Assembly: GCA_002348385.1 (NCBI GenBank)
Contig: DEBD01000005.1
Coordinates: 9,743 to 73,742 of the forward strand
From: Gammaproteobacteria bacterium UBA2965
GTDB lineage: Bacteria; Pseudomonadota; Gammaproteobacteria; Pseudomonadales; Azotimanducaceae
Direction: 5' to 3'
Length of the DNA stretch: 64,000 nt
Part shown: positions 40,196 through 49,315 of the stretch, one piece after another
How the letters are laid out: the number at the start of each line of letters is the position of its first letter
Numbering within the stretch: position 1 is the first letter of the stretch
The notes under the pieces: model-generated
Seen by the model: the letters and a program-made list of their open reading frames with translations, nothing else
What the model was told of the DNA's origin: nothing
Database searches by the model: none
Position numbers and translations under genes: made by a program

Positions 40196-41386
40196 ATGCA
40201 ATTCGGCATCTTCTACGAACACCAGCTTCCACGGCCATGGGACGGAGGATCCGAGCACGCATTGTTCAAGAACGCGCTGAAGCAGGTTGAGCTGGCCGAC
40301 TCTCTCGGCTTCGACTACGCCTGGCAGGTGGAGCACCACTTTCTGGAGGAATACTCACACGCCTCCGCGCCCGAGGTACTGCTGGCAGGCGCCAGCCAAA
40401 GAACCCAAAACATCCGGCTCGGGCACGGCATCGTCCAACTCACCACTAACCATCCGGCCAATGTGGCCGAGCGGATCGCCACGCTGGACCTGATCAGTGA
40501 CGGGCGCGTAGAGTTCGGGGTTGGCGAGGCCGCGTCCACCACGGAGTTACACCCTTTCGGACGCCGCTATCGGGACAAGCGCGCGGTGTGGGAGGACGCG
40601 GTCCGCTGCATCATGCCCATGTTCAACGACGGCGGTTGCGAGTACCACGGGGAGCACTTCGATTTTCCAGCGCGCAACGTCCTGCCAAAGCCCCTGCAGA
40701 AGCCCCACCCACCCCTGTGGGTGGCATGCTCAAAGAAAGAAACCATCCAAATGGCGGGCAGACGTGGTATGGGCGCTCTGGCATTCCAGTTCGTCAGTGC
40801 TGAAGCGGCCCACGCCTGGGTCCACGCCTACTACAACGCCTTCACCCAGCAGCAGGAAAAGCTGTGCGAGTATGCGAGCAACGCGAATATCGCTGTGGTC
40901 AGCGCCTTTATGTGTGCGGAGACTGACGAAGAAGCCCAACGCCGGGCCGATGGCTGGACGTTCTTTCAGTTTGCACTGGCACGCTATGGTCAGGCACCCA
41001 TCGCCCCCGGGACCGTCAACCTGTGGGAAGAGTACCTCCAGTGGCGCCAAACACCCGCTGGAGCGCGTCACTCCACTGGGGGCTTGATCGGTTCCCCTGA
41101 CACCATCCGCCGTCGCCTGCAGAAGTTCGAGCAATCCAATATCGATCAGATAATCCTGCTCAATCAGGCCGGCAACAATACCCATGAGCACATTTGCGAG
41201 AGCCTGGAGATTTTTGCCAAAGAGGTGATGCCGGAGTTTCACGATCACGAGCCGGAACATCAGGCATGGAAGCATGCCGTGCTTGCCGGCGACATCCGGC
41301 TGGAGGAGCTCGACGTCGCAGCATACCGGGAAGGCACCGGGCGGACGCCAACAGTTACCGATCCAAGCCAGGCAGCCAACAAATAA
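40196..41386 (+). CDS. LLM class flavin-dependent oxidoreductase (luciferase-like, alkanal-type)
   Basis: 396 residues from MQFGIFYEHQLPRPWDGGSE. Barrel strands FDYAWQVEHHFLEEYSHASA (the WxxEHHF segment of LuxA-type proteins), IRLGHGIVQLTTNHPANVAE and RVEFGVGEAASTTELHPFGR are seen; the C-terminal part is long. FMN-dependent monooxygenases of this type oxidise aldehydes, ketones or CoA-linked substrates. A light-producing LuxA is not implied: no LuxB or fatty acid reductase genes are present. It starts a plus-strand operon with SDR and crotonase genes. Confidence 0.88.
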   Translation: MQFGIFYEHQLPRPWDGGSEHALFKNALKQVELADSLGFDYAWQVEHHFLEEYSHASAPEVLLAGASQRTQNIRLGHGIVQLTTNHPANVAERIATLDLISDGRVEFGVGEAASTTELHPFGRRYRDKRAVWEDAVRCIMPMFNDGGCEYHGEHFDFPARNVLPKPLQKPHPPLWVACSKKETIQMAGRRGMGALAFQFVSAEAAHAWVHAYYNAFTQQQEKLCEYASNANIAVVSAFMCAETDEEAQRRADGWTFFQFALARYGQAPIAPGTVNLWEEYLQWRQTPAGARHSTGGLIGSPDTIRRRLQKFEQSNIDQIILLNQAGNNTHEHICESLEIFAKEVMPEFHDHEPEHQAWKHAVLAGDIRLEELDVAAYREGTGRTPTVTDPSQAANK

Positions 41387-41412
41387 CCAGACGTTAGCAA
41401 AGCGAGGGCACT

Positions 41413-42174
41413 ATGCAGATCAAAGACCACAAGGCCGTTCTAGTCGGCGGCGCATCCGGTATGGCTCGGGCCACCGGGGTATTGCTGGCGGAGCAAGGCG
41501 CGCAAATTGCGATTCTCGATTTGCCATCATCCGACGGTGAGGCCGCAGCCGCAGAACTTGGCGGCACGTTCCATGCTTGCAACGTGATGGACTACGAAGG
41601 CACTGAAGCTGCCTTGAACGATGCGGTGAGCGCCTTGGGCGGCTTGCATTTCGTCTGCAACACCGCCGGGGGCGGAATCGCCAAACGCACGCTCACGCGA
41701 GAAGGCCCACACCCCCTCGAGGAGTTTCAGCAGGTCATCGATTTGAACCTCATCGCGACGTTCAACGTATCTCGACTGGCCGCCGATCATATGTCCAACA
41801 ACGAGCCCAACGACGACGGCGAAAGAGGCGTGATCATCAATACTGCTTCCATCGCCGCCTTCGAAGGCCAGATCGGTCAGGTGGCCTACTCAGCAGCCAA
41901 GGGGGGCATCGCCGCCATGACGCTGACCATGGCAAGGGATCTGGGTAGCCTGGGCATTCGTGTGGTGACCATCGCGCCCAGCCTATTCGCCACCGGCCTA
42001 ACCGCCGGCATTCCAGACGACCGCTCGCTGAGCCTCACGAAAGACGCAGCATTTCCGAAGCGCATGGGCCGCCCGGAGGAATACGCGCGCATGGCCATCG
42101 CCGTCTTCGAGACCGCCATGATGAACGGCAGCACGGTGCGGGTAGACAGCGGCCAGCGCTTCGCGCCGCGCTGA
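41413..42174 (+). CDS. SDR of HSD10/FabG-like type (3-hydroxyacyl-CoA dehydrogenase-like)
   Basis: 253 residues. AVLVGGASGMARATGVLLAE (NAD site), CNTAGGGIAKRTLTREGPHP, Ser in NTASIAAFEGQ and Tyr/Lys in GQVAYSAAKGGIAAMTLTMA. The body pattern, with GQIGQVAYSAAKGG and RVVTIAPSLFATGLTAGIPD, fits 3-hydroxyacyl-CoA dehydrogenase type 2 (17beta-HSD10) relatives, which oxidise branched 3-hydroxyacyl-CoA or steroid alcohols. It precedes a crotonase gene by 18 bases, consistent with successive beta-oxidation steps. Confidence 0.91.
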   Translation: MQIKDHKAVLVGGASGMARATGVLLAEQGAQIAILDLPSSDGEAAAAELGGTFHACNVMDYEGTEAALNDAVSALGGLHFVCNTAGGGIAKRTLTREGPHPLEEFQQVIDLNLIATFNVSRLAADHMSNNEPNDDGERGVIINTASIAAFEGQIGQVAYSAAKGGIAAMTLTMARDLGSLGIRVVTIAPSLFATGLTAGIPDDRSLSLTKDAAFPKRMGRPEEYARMAIAVFETAMMNGSTVRVDSGQRFAPR

Positions 42175-42192
42175 CCTTCACGGAGGGCAGTC

Positions 42193-42978
42193 ATGAGCTA
42201 TGAGTACATCATCGTCGAACGACCCGCCGAGCGGGTCGCGAGTATCACGCTGGACCATCCGGCGCGATTGAACGCCATCAATGGGGAGATGCTGCGCGAA
42301 TTGGACCGGGCGGTGCGCGCCATAGAGCAGGATGACGGCGTGCACGCCTGGCTGCTGCGAGGTGCGCCGCGACAAGATGGCAGACCCTGCTTCAGCGCCG
42401 GCGTGGATCTCAAGGCAATCAACGAAGGTATCCGCATGGAGCGGCACATGGGGCCCAAGGTCACCAACGCCATCGACGACATGCTCAAACCGTCCATTGC
42501 CGTTTTGGACGGGACCGCAAGCACAGGCGCCATCGAACTGGCCCTGGCGTGCGACTTTCGGCTGGTCGGCCAGCAAGTGGCCATAAGCGACTGGCACTTG
42601 AAGCACCTGGGCTCAGGGGTTGGCTCCTGGGGGTCACCCGCCCGCTGGTTGAGCCTGGTGGGCGCGGCCGTGACTAAGGAGATGATCCTCACCGCAAAGG
42701 TCATGACTGCAGACGAGGCAGTAGCTACCGGCTTCGCCACTGCACAACACGCCTCGGATGTCCTTTTTGACGAAGCGCTGGCCATGGCAAAGACCATGGC
42801 TGGCATGGACAGGGGCGGCGTCAAGCAGGCGCTCGCCCACATCCAGGAATCCGGCGCACGCGAGCGCGACCACTCTCTCAAGCTCGCGACCCACGTCAGG
42901 AAATGGTTCGGCACCACAGAGACTTTTGGAGAGCGAGCGATGAAGGTGGTGGAGGCACGGGACAAGGGCCGTGACTAG
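42193..42978 (+). CDS. Enoyl-CoA hydratase/isomerase family protein
   Basis: 261 residues from MSYEYIIVERPAERVASITL. Crotonase marks: DHPARLNAINGEML, CFSAGVDLKAINEG, and TASTGAIELALACDFRLVG. By eye alignment Glu144 is kept (GAIELALACD) but the Glu164 position is His (SDWHLKHLG), with a GSGVGSWGSPARWL loop. So it is not a clean hydratase by residues. It ends the operon of LLM, SDR and this gene. A terminator is not obvious in the 117 bases downstream. Confidence 0.87.
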   Translation: MSYEYIIVERPAERVASITLDHPARLNAINGEMLRELDRAVRAIEQDDGVHAWLLRGAPRQDGRPCFSAGVDLKAINEGIRMERHMGPKVTNAIDDMLKPSIAVLDGTASTGAIELALACDFRLVGQQVAISDWHLKHLGSGVGSWGSPARWLSLVGAAVTKEMILTAKVMTADEAVATGFATAQHASDVLFDEALAMAKTMAGMDRGGVKQALAHIQESGARERDHSLKLATHVRKWFGTTETFGERAMKVVEARDKGRD

Positions 42979-43095
42979 CCGCCAGACGAAGTCCGGTCAT
43001 TGTCGCGTGCGCGGATTGGGATCGCGCGCCTGCGCTCATCAAGCGCGTCTCCCTTGATCTCGGCACGGAGCGCTTCTACCACTCGCGTGTCCACC

Positions 43096-44133
43096 TCATA
43101 AGACGCTCGGATCCCTGCCAACCGCTTCCAGTGCTACCGGGTCGGTGTATTTCTTCTGCTGCCACTGGGGATAAAGTTCTGCCGGTGGCGCCGCCTCGTC
43201 GAGCATCGCCAGATCTTCGGCCGACAACGCGAGTTCAGCAGCACCAAGGTTGTCTGCGAGCTGCGTAGTCTTTGACGCCCCAACAATCACGCTAGCCACC
43301 GGCTCCTTCGAAAGCAACCACGCAATCGCCACCTGTGCAGGAGAGCACTCCTCACGGCCGGCTATTGAATGCACACACTCCATAACCCGGCTCGCCGCAT
43401 CCGCCTCGAACAGAACCGTGTCGAAGTTTGCCATTCGCCCGGGGTCCTGTGCATCGGCCTGGTAGCGCCCGGTGAGCATCCCTCCGGCAAGTGGCGACCA
43501 AACCGTGAGGCCAATGCCGTAGTGTGCGGCGAGCGGAAAGTAGTCCCGTTCCACGTCCCGGCCGACCAGGGAGTAGTACACTTGACCGTGGGTGAATGGA
43601 GCCCAGCCGTTAGCTCGCTGCATCTCCAGAGCAGCGGCAACCTTCCATGCGGACCAATTGGAGAACGCCAGGTAGCGCGCCTTGCCTGCCCGCACGATGT
43701 CGTTGAGAGCCTCCAAGGTCTCCTCCAGGGGCGTGAGCGGATCCTCGCGATGCGCAACAAGTACATCGACAAAATCTGTTTGTAGGCGCTTTAGGCTCTG
43801 TGCCACCGTCCATTCGATATGCCGGCGACTAAGTCCAGCCTGAATAAGACCGGGACCGCTTCGGTGACCGCACTTGGTGGCAATCACCGCTTCGTCGCGT
43901 CGCGACTTCAGGGCTTCGCCCAACAGCTGCTCGGACTCACCCCCGGCGTATACATCGGCTGTATCGAAAAAGTTGATGCCGCCATCCAGCGCCTGATTAA
44001 CCAGGGCAATCGCGGTGTCGGAGCCGGTCTTCCAGATTGGATTTTCCCCGCCCTCCTCACGGGAAAACGTCATCGCCCCGAACGAAAGCCGCGAAACCAC
44101 CAAACCAGTACTGCCCAAGCGCCCATACTGCAT
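43096..44133 (-). CDS. Aldo/keto reductase
   Basis: 345 residues from the ATG at 44133, with GGGAGG eight bases upstream; the open frame upstream is not conserved in type. MQYGRLGSTGLVVSRLSFGA, NFFDTADVYAGGESEQLLGE (catalytic Asp and Tyr), VIATKCGHRS (Lys) and VDVLVAHREDPLTPLEETLE (the usual His region) match the AKR11/12-like oxidoreductases with NADPH. YLAFSNWSAWKVAAAL is the usual cofactor-loop region. Probable reductase of an aldehyde or ketone. Confidence 0.9.
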   Translation of the reverse strand: MQYGRLGSTGLVVSRLSFGAMTFSREEGGENPIWKTGSDTAIALVNQALDGGINFFDTADVYAGGESEQLLGEALKSRRDEAVIATKCGHRSGPGLIQAGLSRRHIEWTVAQSLKRLQTDFVDVLVAHREDPLTPLEETLEALNDIVRAGKARYLAFSNWSAWKVAAALEMQRANGWAPFTHGQVYYSLVGRDVERDYFPLAAHYGIGLTVWSPLAGGMLTGRYQADAQDPGRMANFDTVLFEADAASRVMECVHSIAGREECSPAQVAIAWLLSKEPVASVIVGASKTTQLADNLGAAELALSAEDLAMLDEAAPPAELYPQWQQKKYTDPVALEAVGRDPSVL

Positions 44134-44284
44134 CCGAATCCCTCCCGAACTCTTTGATGCTAGCGTACCACTAGACCACACAGCGCTGAAAAACTTCCGA
44201 TACACTTGGTTGGCGTCGCTACTTTTTGGTACGCCGCCTTCACATCCCACGCGACACAGTCGCCAACAACAATTCGAGAGTCTC

Positions 44285-45097
44285 ATGGCCAAACAATCAA
44301 CGACTCCAACACCACCAGGCACCGAACTCGTGCTCTACCGAGTGGAAGACGGCGTCGCGGTGATCTCGTACAACCGCCCCGAACAGCACAATGCGGTCAA
44401 CGCCACGATGCAACACGCCTACCAAGAGGCCTGGGGCCAAGCAACTACGGATATAAGCGTGCGCGCAATCGTTATCCGCGGCGAAGGCAGGTCGTTCTGC
44501 TCAGGTAAGGATACGGGCGAGCTTGGCAGCCGAGCACCCGGGGTCAGCGATTTTGCCCACGTAAGCGGCTCGCTCAAGCGCAAGTTCGAGATGTTGGACA
44601 GTCAAAAGCCCGTGATTGCCGCCGTGCGGGGCCATGCTATTGGCGGCGGCTGTGAAACCGCCCTGCACGCAGACATCCGGGTAGCCGGTGAGAGCGCGAA
44701 GTTCGGTCTGCCCGAGATCAACTACGGCATCATGACCGACGGCGGAGGCACCTGCATCACGGCTGCCATCGCCGGCCCCTCCCGCGCCAAGTACATGGTG
44801 ATGACCGGCGAGTTAGTGGATGCCGAACGAGCCATGCAGTGGGGGCTGATCGACTTTCTGGTGCCCGACGACGAAGTCGATGCGCTGGCGTTGCAGATCG
44901 CCAAGAGAATCGCCGCGCAGCCGCCCGTGCACGTCGCAGCCGCCAAGCAGTTGTGCGACGGCGTGCACGGCCAGCAGATCCGCCAAGGAATGAAGAACGA
45001 GCTGCTGGCGATTTCGTTGCTGTACAAAACCGAAGATCGGGAGGAAGCCCGCGCCGCCCGCCGGGAGGGCCGCACCCCTAAGTACTCTGGGCTGTGA
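44285..45097 (+). CDS. Enoyl-CoA hydratase with both catalytic glutamates
   Basis: 270 residues from ATG at 44285. Crotonase marks: YNRPEQHNAVNATMQHAYQE, RSFCSGKDTGELGSRAPGV, GHAIGGGCETALHADIRVAG and KFGLPEINYGIMTDGGGTCI. Both hydratase glutamates (in GGGCE and GLPE) are conserved, the only case among the four crotonases here. The frame upstream to 44015 is open but not conserved. The gene diverges from the aldo/keto reductase gene and converges with the P450 gene. Confidence 0.9.
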   Translation: MAKQSTTPTPPGTELVLYRVEDGVAVISYNRPEQHNAVNATMQHAYQEAWGQATTDISVRAIVIRGEGRSFCSGKDTGELGSRAPGVSDFAHVSGSLKRKFEMLDSQKPVIAAVRGHAIGGGCETALHADIRVAGESAKFGLPEINYGIMTDGGGTCITAAIAGPSRAKYMVMTGELVDAERAMQWGLIDFLVPDDEVDALALQIAKRIAAQPPVHVAAAKQLCDGVHGQQIRQGMKNELLAISLLYKTEDREEARAARREGRTPKYSGL

Positions 45098-45109
45098 AAC
45101 CAGCCTAGG

Positions 45110-46312
45110 TCAGATGAAGGCGGGCAAGGACTCCCAACCCCGCACCGTGCTGGTGCGCGCCATCTTGGCGTTGTTGTGGTCCACTTGCCACTCAGGCCAG
45201 CGCTTGAGCACCTCTTCGAGCGCCACGCGCCCTTCAATCCTCGCCAGGGCATTTCCAAGGCAAAAGTGAATGCCATACCCGAGGCTCAGGTGATTCGCTT
45301 CGCGACGAATGTCGAATCGATCCGCGTCGGCGTACTCACGCTCGTCACGAGATGCGGCACCGTTGATCAGTAACATCACGGATCCTTCTGGCACCCGGGT
45401 TCCATAATGTTCAACATCCTGCATTACGTAGCGAGCCTGAACCGGTGAGGGGGCTTCGAAGCGCAGCGCCTCTTCGACTGCACTTGCCACCAGTTGGGGG
45501 TTTTCCACCAGCAGCTGCCGTTGTTCCGGATACTTGTCCAACAGATAGCCCAACCAACCGATCAGCCTGGTGGTGGTCTCGTTACCAGCCGCGCTCAACA
45601 GGCCGATGTACGCGATCAGCTCGTCGTCGGCCAGATTGCGTTCGACTCCGGATTCATCGACAAACCGGGCATTAATCAGCTCCGTGATCAGATCATCAGC
45701 GGGGTTTTCCCGGCGCCAGGCGATGTAGTCCGCGTAAGCATCCACGCCAAAGCTACCCGCTCCTCGCCCGTGCCGCGCTCTCTGGCCCTCGGCGTCGGGC
45801 ATCTCGCCGGCATCAAGATTCATGCCCGCATCTATCTGATCGCGGATGGCCTCTTGATCCTGCTCCGGGATGCCCAGCAGCATTCCGATCACGCGCATGG
45901 GCATCTGCGAGCCGAGGTCTGCGATAAAATCGAAGCCCCCTTTGCCAACCAGCGGGTCGAGGCTCCTGGCACAGTAGGCCCGGGCCTCGGGCTCGATGGC
46001 AGCCATTCGCCGTGGCGAAAACACCCTTGCCAGCAGCCCGCGATGCAGATCGTGAGCCGGTGGATCCTCAAACAGGATATTGCCCCGAGGAATCTCAACC
46101 CCGCTCTTGATCACCTCCAGTACCGATCCTCGGGCGGAGCTGTAGGTGCGCCAGTCGTGCAACGCCGCTTTCACGTCGGCAAAGCGGGTGAGCGCCCAGA
46201 AGTCATACTTTTCGTTGCGATACAGCGGGGCGTCATCGCGCATGCGCTTCCACACCGGATACGGGTTCGCATCGATTTCGAAGTCGAACGGGTCGTAGTA
46301 AATGTCGTTCAT
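45110..46312 (-). CDS. Cytochrome P450
   Basis: 400 residues from the ATG at 46312. I-helix motif AAGNETTTRLIGWLGYLL, K-helix EEALRFEAPSPVQARYV (ExxR), and the heme loop SLGYGIHFCLGNALARIEG with the axial Cys in FxxGxHxCxG form. It is a bacterial three-component type (class I) P450; ferredoxin and reductase genes are not in the window. Monooxygenation of a steroid, terpenoid or fatty acid is probable, as in CYP125/142 or CYP101 groups. It is the last gene of a minus-strand operon from 51463. Confidence 0.93.
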   Translation of the reverse strand: MNDIYYDPFDFEIDANPYPVWKRMRDDAPLYRNEKYDFWALTRFADVKAALHDWRTYSSARGSVLEVIKSGVEIPRGNILFEDPPAHDLHRGLLARVFSPRRMAAIEPEARAYCARSLDPLVGKGGFDFIADLGSQMPMRVIGMLLGIPEQDQEAIRDQIDAGMNLDAGEMPDAEGQRARHGRGAGSFGVDAYADYIAWRRENPADDLITELINARFVDESGVERNLADDELIAYIGLLSAAGNETTTRLIGWLGYLLDKYPEQRQLLVENPQLVASAVEEALRFEAPSPVQARYVMQDVEHYGTRVPEGSVMLLINGAASRDEREYADADRFDIRREANHLSLGYGIHFCLGNALARIEGRVALEEVLKRWPEWQVDHNNAKMARTSTVRGWESLPAFI

Positions 46313-46357
46313 CGCAAAAAGCCTCAGCCAGCGGCCGCACTCAGAAGCGGTCACCCA

Positions 46358-47230
46358 TCATGTAACGTCGTCCACTAACACGCGGCCCTGATTCTGCACC
46401 CAACGACCTTCCGGATCACGCATCCAACCGCTCGACGCCCAGGTACCGCCGTCCACGTTGAGCGTCACGCCGGTCACGTACTCCGACATTTTCGACGCCA
46501 GGTAAACGGCCGCATTGCCACACTCGTCAACGTGACCCTCTCGACCCAGGGGTATCAGGCGGTTGGTGGAGTCGATCATCTCAGGGGTGCCCTCAGTCCA
46601 CTGGCTTTCATCAACCGGCCCGGTGCGATTGCCCCGGTTACCGGGCGTCACCGTATGGTCGGGGGCAATGGCATTGACGCGGATCCCGTAGGAGGACAGT
46701 TCCAGGGCCATGGTCCGCGTGAAGCTCAACATACCCGCTTTGCAGGCCGCGTATACCGCGAAATAAGGCGCCGCACGCTGACCCTCGATGCTGGAGACGT
46801 TGACGATGGCGCCGCCACGACCCTCACGGATCATGATTTTGGCCGTTTCCGAGGTAGCCGCCAGCATGCTAACCAGGTTGATGTCGATGTGCCGGCGCCA
46901 GCTGCGCTCACTCTGCTTGAGAAATGGACGGCCATTCACGCCACCGGCATTGTTGACGAGAATGTCGATCCGCCCGAAGCGCTCATCCGCGGCGGCAATG
47001 GCTGCGTAAACCTGTTCGGTGTCCATCACGTCAGCAACTAGGGGCAACGCTTGTCGGCCAAGCGCTTCTACCTCGCCAGCGATCTGCTCAGCGCGCACGG
47101 GCTCGATATCCAACACCGCCACATGAGCACCGGCACGCGCCAGCGCCAGGGCGATACCCGCGCCGATACCGCCCCCGCCACCGGTTACTAACGCCACTTG
47201 ATCGCTCACAAGAAAGTCGTCATTGCTCAT
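46358..47230 (-). CDS. Short-chain dehydrogenase/reductase
   Basis: 290 residues. ALVTGGGGGIGAGIALALAR (NAD site), LVNNAGGVNGRPF, Ser in VNVSSIEGQRAAPYF and Tyr/Lys in VYAACKAGMLSFTRTMALEL. A long loop, about 20 residues, before NRLIPLGREGHVDECGNAAV is not usual for FabG proteins and could hold a substrate lid. The upstream hydrolase gene overlaps its start as ATGA. Probably a hydroxysteroid or 3-hydroxyacyl dehydrogenase in the surrounding pathway. Confidence 0.92.
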   Translation of the reverse strand: MSNDDFLVSDQVALVTGGGGGIGAGIALALARAGAHVAVLDIEPVRAEQIAGEVEALGRQALPLVADVMDTEQVYAAIAAADERFGRIDILVNNAGGVNGRPFLKQSERSWRRHIDINLVSMLAATSETAKIMIREGRGGAIVNVSSIEGQRAAPYFAVYAACKAGMLSFTRTMALELSSYGIRVNAIAPDHTVTPGNRGNRTGPVDESQWTEGTPEMIDSTNRLIPLGREGHVDECGNAAVYLASKMSEYVTGVTLNVDGGTWASSGWMRDPEGRWVQNQGRVLVDDVT

Positions 47231-48219
47231 ACCTCGCCTCCCGCCAACTTGTTGAGAAAGGGTTTGATCGCCGCCAGAAAACCGGGCGTGTTCTGGGAGG
47301 CGACATTGTGACCACAGTCGGGGACCACCCGAAGCTCGCCGTTGGGCAGGGCGTCGACGAACCGTTCAGCAGCCGCCTGCTCCAGAACGTTGGAGTTACC
47401 ACCGCGGATCAGCAACACGGGCACTTCAAGATTCGCCACGTCTTCTAAACTCGGAACACCTGGCAATCTCGGCCGCGCGTCGGCATCCGCGGCGTCGCCG
47501 GTTTCGACATACCGGCGCTTGTCCGCCTTAGTGATGTAGCGCCCGTCCGCGCGCCTGATCAGGTTGTACTTCAACGTGCGCTCGATGTGCGCACGAGTTC
47601 GATAGCGATCGTACTTTTCCACCCGGTCGAGAAATTCTTCCATGTCGTCGAACTCGATGTTGCGGCCGACGAATTCCCGGATCATGCGCGCACCGCGCTG
47701 GCCCACTTCCGGTCCGATGTCCACAATCACCACTCCACGCACCAACTCCGGATGCGCACATGCCAGCGCCAACGTCACCATGCCACCCATGGAGTGGCCG
47801 ACCACCAGCGACCGGGACACGCCCGATGCGGTAAGAAAGTCTCTGGCATCCGGCATCATGTCGGAAATCGCGTAATGAGCGCCCCGGTTCCACTCCGAGT
47901 CACCGTGACCACGCTGGTCCAGAGCAAAAACTCGGTAATGTGCCGACAGGTGCAGGCTCACCAGGTCCCAGGAGTGCGCAGACTGGTTGCCGCCATGCAG
48001 AAGCACCAGCGGCTCGGCGTCCTCACGGCCCCACTCCAGATAGTGGAAGCGCTGATGGCGCAGCACCGTGTTGCGCGAGACGTACCTAAACGTGTCGGGT
48101 ACCTCGATGTCCAGATCCTGCGCGCTCTGCAGCAGGCTTTTGAACTCATCTAACCCAGTGAGATCGAGCGGCTCCAGATCGCTGCTGAAGGTGTTTAGGT
48201 ACACGGTTTCCTCTGTCAC
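47227..48219 (-). CDS. Alpha/beta hydrolase
   Basis: 330 residues from the GTG at 48219. HGGNQSAHSWDLVSLHLSAH (oxyanion), SLVVGHSMGGMVTLALA (nucleophile Ser), VPVLLIRGGNSN (acid region) and VPDCGHNVASQNTP (His) show an active fold. The N-terminus of about 60 residues before the core is unlike simple esterases. Homologues in degradation clusters hydrolyse ring-cleaved products (MhpC/HsaD type C-C hydrolases). It overlaps the SDR start as ATGA and follows the acyl-CoA dehydrogenase gene by 16 bases. Confidence 0.88.
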   Translation of the reverse strand: MTEETVYLNTFSSDLEPLDLTGLDEFKSLLQSAQDLDIEVPDTFRYVSRNTVLRHQRFHYLEWGREDAEPLVLLHGGNQSAHSWDLVSLHLSAHYRVFALDQRGHGDSEWNRGAHYAISDMMPDARDFLTASGVSRSLVVGHSMGGMVTLALACAHPELVRGVVIVDIGPEVGQRGARMIREFVGRNIEFDDMEEFLDRVEKYDRYRTRAHIERTLKYNLIRRADGRYITKADKRRYVETGDAADADARPRLPGVPSLEDVANLEVPVLLIRGGNSNVLEQAAAERFVDALPNGELRVVPDCGHNVASQNTPGFLAAIKPFLNKLAGGEV

Positions 48220-48235
48220 CGACCGCGCCCGTCGG

Positions 48236-49315
48236 CTAGCTCGCCTCGGCCCAGCTCGAGAGCTGCGCCACGCGTGCTCGGTGCACGCTTGTCTCTCCGA
48301 GATACATACGGTCGAACACCGCGCGCTTGAGCCACACGTGCAACGGATATTCCCATGTGTAGGCGATACCACCGTGGGCCTGAGTCGCCTCACGGGCCGC
48401 GTTCAAGAAGCGCTCGGCAAGATGGGCCTTGGCCAACGCTGCCATGCGCTCCGCGTCTTCAGGTACCGCATCGAATGCGTGTGCCGCATACCAGTACAAG
48501 CCGCGGGCCGGCTCAATGTCGGCGGCCACGTTCGCCAGCTGGTGCTTGAGCGCTTGAAACGCACCGATCACTTGGCCAAACTGCTCCCGCGTAAGCGCGT
48601 AGTCCACTGCCATGTCCACACAGCGGCGCGCCCCACCGAACGCGTCGGCGGCCAGCAGCACACAGGCCGCATCCCGGAGTTTCCCGGCCGATCCATTCAG
48701 CGCAACAGCCGGCGTGTCGTTGAACACAACGTGGTCGATTCGCCGCGTGCCGTCCAAGCCGGGCAACTCGCTGATCTCTGCCGATTCACCCGGGTGCTCT
48801 ACCAACATCAGCTGCCCGCCCGCAACGCCGACTACCATGATATCCGCATGCTGCGCATACAGCACATTGCGCTTGCTTCCACTGAGCGTCGAACTCTTTA
48901 TCAGCGTCCACTCGTTGGGTTGCCAGGCGTTGCCCGCCTCGGCCAACGCCACCGTGCCAATGCTCTCGCCACTGGCCAAGCGCGGTAGCCATCGTTCTTT
49001 CAAAGCGTCGTCATCACATTGCGCAATTGCCAAGGCCGCCAGTACCTGGCCGAGGTGCGGGCCAGGGGCCGCGTGGTAACCGAGCACCTCAGCGACCGCA
49101 GCCGCATCGAGCATCTCGAGCCCGGTGCCGCCATACCGCTCGTCGATCATCAGGCCCAGCACACCGAGGTCTCCCAGCGCCTTCCACAGCTGCGCATCAT
49201 GCCCGTCGTCGCTATCGAAGATCTTCAGCAGGCGGGTCTGGTCGAGCTCCGCCTGAAAGAACCGGCCAACGGAGTCCTGCAGTGCCGTCTGCTCCTCAGA
49301 AAGATCGAAGTTCAT
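48236..49315 (-). CDS. Acyl-CoA dehydrogenase (degenerate FAD-loop partner)
   Basis: 359 residues from the ATG at 49315, which overlaps the preceding stop as ATGA. MNFDLSEEQTALQDSVGRFF, DERYGGTGLEMLDAAAVAEV and ALAEAGNAWQPNEWTL instead of the T-E-P-x-A-G-S-D loop. C-terminal TQAHGGIAYTWEYPLHVWLK is kept. The length, missing FAD loop and neighbour match the smaller subunit type of FadE28/ChsE1 pairs. The larger partner is encoded just upstream (49312-50532). Confidence 0.9.
   Translation of the reverse strand: MNFDLSEEQTALQDSVGRFFQAELDQTRLLKIFDSDDGHDAQLWKALGDLGVLGLMIDERYGGTGLEMLDAAAVAEVLGYHAAPGPHLGQVLAALAIAQCDDDALKERWLPRLASGESIGTVALAEAGNAWQPNEWTLIKSSTLSGSKRNVLYAQHADIMVVGVAGGQLMLVEHPGESAEISELPGLDGTRRIDHVVFNDTPAVALNGSAGKLRDAACVLLAADAFGGARRCVDMAVDYALTREQFGQVIGAFQALKHQLANVAADIEPARGLYWYAAHAFDAVPEDAERMAALAKAHLAERFLNAAREATQAHGGIAYTWEYPLHVWLKRAVFDRMYLGETSVHRARVAQLSSWAEAS

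Noticed and set aside
40196..41386. Bacterial luciferase (light emission)
   Set aside because: Only a LuxA-like barrel is present; no LuxB, LuxC, LuxD or LuxE homologues. It is a common monooxygenase type.
42979..43095. Minus-strand open frame after the aldo/keto reductase stop, in another frame
   Set aside because: About 40 codons without a start of its own and charged, repetitive composition; the reductase already has a normal end. A frameshift is possible but not supported.
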